Positions 52,456-56,578 of a stretch of 56,578 bases of DNA are shown here, in pieces. Source of the DNA: Gammaproteobacteria bacterium MedPE (GTDB taxonomy: Bacteria > Pseudomonadota > Gammaproteobacteria > Enterobacterales > Psychrobiaceae); assembly GCA_001874365.1 (NCBI GenBank), contig MPDF01000006.1, positions 1-56,578 on the forward strand, written 5' to 3'. A program made the position numbers and the translations under genes. Numbering within the stretch: the stretch's first letter is position 1; each line of letters begins with the position of its first letter. The notes under the pieces were generated by a model. It was given only the letters and a program-made list of their open reading frames with translations, did not search any database and was not told the DNA's origin.

Positions 52456-52478
52456 CAAATGATAATTCTTATCATTTG
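52456..52478. promoter_or_regulatory. Fur box
   Basis: CAAATGATAA and TTATCATTTG flank a TTC centre as a perfect 10-bp inverted repeat. The inner TGATAA/TTATCA matches the Fur consensus core. It lies about 110 bases before the imelysin ATG on the minus strand and 130 bases past the ompW stop, so the imelysin gene is its target. Confidence 0.85.
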
Positions 52479-52550
52479 TTAGATCAAGTGCTAATGAGAG
52501 TTATTTTTATTTAAGTTGATTTAAGATAAGAAATGAAAAAATTGGGAGCG

Positions 52551-52578
52551 AAAAAAGGGCGCTATGATCAAGCGCCCT
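52551..52578 (-). terminator. Intrinsic terminator of ompW
   Basis: AGGGCGCT and AGCGCCCT form an 8-bp stem with a 7-base loop, followed on the minus strand by six T residues. It lies 40 bases after the ompW stop. Confidence 0.9.
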
Positions 52579-52618
52579 GAGCAAATCGTTATTTATGTAA
52601 TGTCGTAATACAGACGTA

Positions 52619-53323
52619 TTAGAATTTGTAACCAACAGATACCATGTAAACCATAGGGTCGATTGATACTTCAACTTTACCCGGTACACTACCGTCGATA
52701 GCTTTGAATGTTGCTGTAGTATCGATGTCGATGTAACGAGCAGAAGCATTCACTAACCATTTTTCGTCTAAGTGGTAGTCAAAACCGATTTGTGCACTTA
52801 GGCCCCAAGAGTTTTTAAGTTTTAAATCCGTTAAGTTTAAGCCACCAACTGAACCAGCGCCCGTTACACCAGGTGCAAACTCTTCTTCAAAGAATACGGT
52901 GTAGTTAATCCCTAGACCAAGATAAGGTTGGAATTTGTCGCTCGGCGCATTTAAGTAGTACAAAGCGCTTAACGTTGGTGGTAAGTGTTTTGTTTTACCA
53001 AGATCTAACTCAGTGCTACCACTGTGAACTTTTAGATCATGAGAAAAAGGTGTCGCTGCTAATAATTCAACGGCAATTTTGTCTGTTGCGAAGTAAACAA
53101 AGTTAAGACCAAGTTGAGTGTCGCTTTCTACAGAAGCTGTTAATGCACCTGCGCCTAAATCAACGGTATTACCACCCGCGTAGATAGTTGCTTTGTCGCT
53201 TGATGGCGTGACGTTTACAGCACCAACACGTGCAATCATGTCACCAGCTTTGTTTGCCATTGCGAATGATGAAGTTGCTGCTAGTGCCGCTACGATTGCA
53301 ATATTAGTTAATGTTTTTTTCAT
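52619..53323 (-). CDS. ompW: Outer membrane protein OmpW
   Basis: The 234-residue protein has a signal peptide ending FAMA and an OmpW-type eight-stranded barrel: AGDMIARVGAVNVTPSSD at the N-terminus, LPPTLSALYYLNAPSDKFQPYLGLGINYTVF in the middle and YMVSVGYKF at the end. OmpW forms a small hydrophobic channel in the outer membrane. A perfect FNR-type box lies 80 bases upstream. It is a single-gene unit with its own terminator. Confidence 0.95.
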   Translation of the reverse strand: MKKTLTNIAIVAALAATSSFAMANKAGDMIARVGAVNVTPSSDKATIYAGGNTVDLGAGALTASVESDTQLGLNFVYFATDKIAVELLAATPFSHDLKVHSGSTELDLGKTKHLPPTLSALYYLNAPSDKFQPYLGLGINYTVFFEEEFAPGVTGAGSVGGLNLTDLKLKNSWGLSAQIGFDYHLDEKWLVNASARYIDIDTTATFKAIDGSVPGKVEVSIDPMVYMVSVGYKF

Positions 53324-53402
53324 GAGTTATCTCCGAAATTTTCTTGAATTTGTAGTGTGTTATCTGATGGGGCAATTATCCTCCTCGTGTGGAAATAAAC
53401 AC

Positions 53403-53416
53403 TTGATTCAAATCAA
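53403..53416. promoter_or_regulatory. FNR-type box upstream of ompW
   Basis: TTGATTCAAATCAA matches the FNR/EtrA consensus TTGAT-N4-ATCAA exactly and lies 80 bases upstream of the ompW ATG. FNR control of ompW is known in E. coli. Confidence 0.7.
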
Positions 53417-53472
53417 TTTATGGAGCGTAGCGGCGCAAATTCTTTGACCTTAATCAATTAATGATTCGGTTT

Positions 53473-54351
53473 CTATTTGTCAGGTGAATTTATTTGTTGT
53501 TGCAGGTAGTCAATCAGTGATTTTATCTTTGGTGATAGCTGACGATTGTGAGGTCTAACTGCCCAAATGTTCTCTTGTGGCTCTTGGTGATTCTCTAACA
53601 CAATAATCAATTTTTTCTGCTCTAAATAACGGTCAACATAATATTGCGGCAATTGAGCAATACCTAAGTCTTTTTTTACGGCATCTAACAATGCGTAACC
53701 ATTATTGTATTGATGCGTACCTTTTACTTGAATTTGTTTAACTTTATTACCGTCTTTTAAGCGCCAATAATTTTGTGAGCCTAGTAAGCAGTTGTGGTGT
53801 TGTAGTTCGTTGATGGTTTGAGGTTGGCCGTGTTGCTCTATATAAGTAGGCGACGCGCAAAGGTAGTTTTGGCGACTCGATAATTTGGTGGCAATTAGTG
53901 AGGAGTCTTCTAACGCACCAATGCGAATAGCTAGGTCAAAGCCTTCTTCGATAATGTCGATACGTTTATTAGTCAAGTGAGCTTGCACTGTCACATCGGG
54001 GTAGCGGACAGAGAAATCATTGACTAATGGTAGGACGATTTGTTCACCAAAGGTAATAGGTGCGGTTAACTTTATGTGACCTTGTGGTTTGCTCTGCAAG
54101 TTAGTGAGCGCCAGCTGCGCTTCTTGTAATTCGTTGAGAATATGATGACAACGATGATAAAAAATTTCACCTTCTTGAGTTAGCGATACATTGCGTGTGG
54201 TGCGATAGAAAAGCTTAATATTAAGACGAGACTCTAATGCATTGATATGTCTTGAAACATGGGCTGTAGACACATTGAGTTTTAGCGCCGCCTGAGTAAA
54301 GCTTTGTGTTTGAGCGACAGCGACAAATTCGCTGATACCTTGCCATTCCAT
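53473..54351 (-). CDS. LysR family transcriptional regulator
   Basis: The 292-residue protein has the LysR helix-turn-helix (FTQAALKLNVSTAHVSRHINALESRLNIKLF) and an effector domain with GFDLAIRIGALEDSSLIA, the CrgA/DsdC-like subgroup layout. It is divergent from frmA with 105 bases between starts. Control of the formaldehyde dehydrogenase gene is therefore likely. The inducer is unknown. Confidence 0.93.
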   Translation of the reverse strand: MEWQGISEFVAVAQTQSFTQAALKLNVSTAHVSRHINALESRLNIKLFYRTTRNVSLTQEGEIFYHRCHHILNELQEAQLALTNLQSKPQGHIKLTAPITFGEQIVLPLVNDFSVRYPDVTVQAHLTNKRIDIIEEGFDLAIRIGALEDSSLIATKLSSRQNYLCASPTYIEQHGQPQTINELQHHNCLLGSQNYWRLKDGNKVKQIQVKGTHQYNNGYALLDAVKKDLGIAQLPQYYVDRYLEQKKLIIVLENHQEPQENIWAVRPHNRQLSPKIKSLIDYLQQQINSPDK

Positions 54352-54444
54352 TATTACTCTCTGGTAAAAGTGTTTTGTTATTTGGTGATATTATCATTGA
54401 TTGGGAAATATTTATAATGAACATATCTATCACTCCTCAATTGA

Positions 54445-55587
<1,143 letters not shown>

Positions 55588-55607
55588 GCTTTATTGAGTA
55601 CGTAATA

Positions 55608-55643
55608 TAGGGTAACAAAGCGCTAGTTCGCTAAGTTACCCTA
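55608..55643. repeat. Hairpin downstream of frmA
   Basis: TAGGGTAAC (55608-55616) and GTTACCCTA (55635-55643) are exact complements, with a nested AGCG/CGCT pair inside the 18-base loop. No T-tract follows, so it is a stable RNA hairpin or operator rather than a clear terminator. Confidence 0.6.
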
Positions 55644-55708
55644 CATTCATTTACTTCCAACAAACACTTCATTAGACTTACCGCTCCTTCTCTTTATTAG
55701 TGTCTCTC

Positions 55709-56578
55709 ATGACGTTCTCACAGCTAGGTTTATCACCTTCAATTGTCGATGTCTTACCGACATCACTTAAACACCCAACGCCTATTCAAGCGTTAGCTAT
55801 TCCTGTCGCAATTTCCAAACAAGACGTGTTAGCGCTGGCGCAAACTGGTAGTGGTAAAACATTGGCGTTTGGTTTACCGATTATTGAGTCGTTAACGGGC
55901 AAAGCACAAGGCATCGAAGCATTAGTGATAGTGCCAACGCGAGAGCTCGCACAGCAAGTGTCATCGTCGCTGTCAGAGATTGCAAAGCCGTTAGGACAAC
56001 CAATAGTCACTTTATGTGGCGGCGTGGATCAAAGCGCCCAAATTACCGATGTTAATCAAGGCGCACGTATTGTTGTAGCAACACCGGGGCGATTACTCGA
56101 TTTATTGGAACAACAGTTATTGCCTGTTGATCATCTTCAGCGTTTAGTACTTGATGAAGCTGATCGTTTGTTAGACATGGGCTTTTTAAAAGACATCGAA
56201 AAGATAGTTACGCATTTGCCACGTGAAAATCGTCAAACTATGATGTTTTCAGCGACATTGGCACCAAAACTAGAGAAGTTAGCGCAGCAGATTTTACAAC
56301 AACCTCAAAAAATTGAAGCCAATGAAGCGAATACTGTTGTGGAAAGTATTAATGAGCAGCTTTATTTGATTAATAAAGGCAGTAAAGCAAAAGCTCTAAT
56401 TGCACTGCTAACAGAAAACGACTGGCCACAAGCGCTCGTATTCATTAACGCGAAAGATGGTGTTGACTCTGTCGCCAAAAAATTAAAGAAAGCAGGACTC
56501 AATGTTGCTGCACTTCACGGTGAAAAAAAACAAAGTGAGCGCCAACAGACGCTCGCGGATTTTCACGATAAAAAACTT
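55709..56578 (+). CDS. DEAD-box ATP-dependent RNA helicase (RhlE-like, partial 3')
   Basis: The frame is open from ATG 55709 to the right edge, 290 codons. Motifs in order are Q motif (HPTPIQ), Walker A AQTGSGKT, Ia PTRELAQQ, Ib TPGRLLD, II DEAD, III SAT, and the start of the second RecA domain (ALVFINAKDG). RNA-remodelling in ribosome assembly or mRNA decay is the usual role. Assignment to RhlE rather than another DEAD-box family is by resemblance only, since the C-terminal part is outside the window. Confidence 0.93.
   Translation, partial: MTFSQLGLSPSIVDVLPTSLKHPTPIQALAIPVAISKQDVLALAQTGSGKTLAFGLPIIESLTGKAQGIEALVIVPTRELAQQVSSSLSEIAKPLGQPIVTLCGGVDQSAQITDVNQGARIVVATPGRLLDLLEQQLLPVDHLQRLVLDEADRLLDMGFLKDIEKIVTHLPRENRQTMMFSATLAPKLEKLAQQILQQPQKIEANEANTVVESINEQLYLINKGSKAKALIALLTENDWPQALVFINAKDGVDSVAKKLKKAGLNVAALHGEKKQSERQQTLADFHDKKL

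Overview
The window looks like a chromosomal segment of a marine gammaproteobacterium in the Alteromonadales, probably Colwelliaceae (Thalassotalea/Colwellia-like). Evidence is the moderately low GC, the tsaE-amiB-mutL-miaA-hfq-hflX-hflKC-purA backbone, a PLP-type aspartate 1-decarboxylase (panP), AsnC and OmpW. The species assignment is inference. No tRNA, rRNA, CRISPR array, transposase or prophage was seen.

Layout. 1-1844: the end of a DUF5694-like gene, then a TetR/hydrolase operon with a palindromic operator. 1870-3964 (minus): zinc-independent ribosomal protein paralogs rpmE2-rpmJ2 behind a Zur-type box, a Nudix hydrolase, a TrmK-like methyltransferase and a small membrane protein. 4016-10002 (minus): a cobalamin salvage and uptake cluster (cobC, then btuD-btuC-cobT-cobS-cobO-btuF) with a B12 riboswitch in front of btuD. 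10145-16557: pgi, a PilZ protein, panP, slt and asnC. 16681-17010: a possible orphan small RNA and a DUF1289 protein. 17199-28875: the conserved cell-wall, DNA-repair and RNA block, with a chemotaxis receptor between hflC and purA.

29032-31556: three glycosyltransferases, probably for LPS core or another surface glycan. 31618-39747: LysR, a candidate 35-residue small protein, GNATs, idi, a methyltransferase, an EamA transporter, a diguanylate cyclase, and a MarR-VOC-fumarylacetoacetase unit with a 48-bp twin operator. 39770-42981: an AT-rich accessory stretch holding a ParE-type toxin-antitoxin pair bracketed by near-identical terminators, an Lrp regulator divergent from a Gate-domain membrane protein, and a MotA/ExbB-like protein.

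43061-52478 (minus) is the most system-like part. A Fur box precedes an M75 imelysin lipoprotein, followed by two DHOR-type di-heme c-cytochromes, a second imelysin, a Tat-exported DUF1513 protein and a FecA-like TonB receptor. Together they suggest an iron acquisition pathway that couples periplasmic redox chemistry to outer-membrane import. The window closes with ompW behind a perfect FNR-type box, a LysR gene divergent from glutathione-dependent formaldehyde dehydrogenase, and the start of a DEAD-box RNA helicase cut by the window edge.
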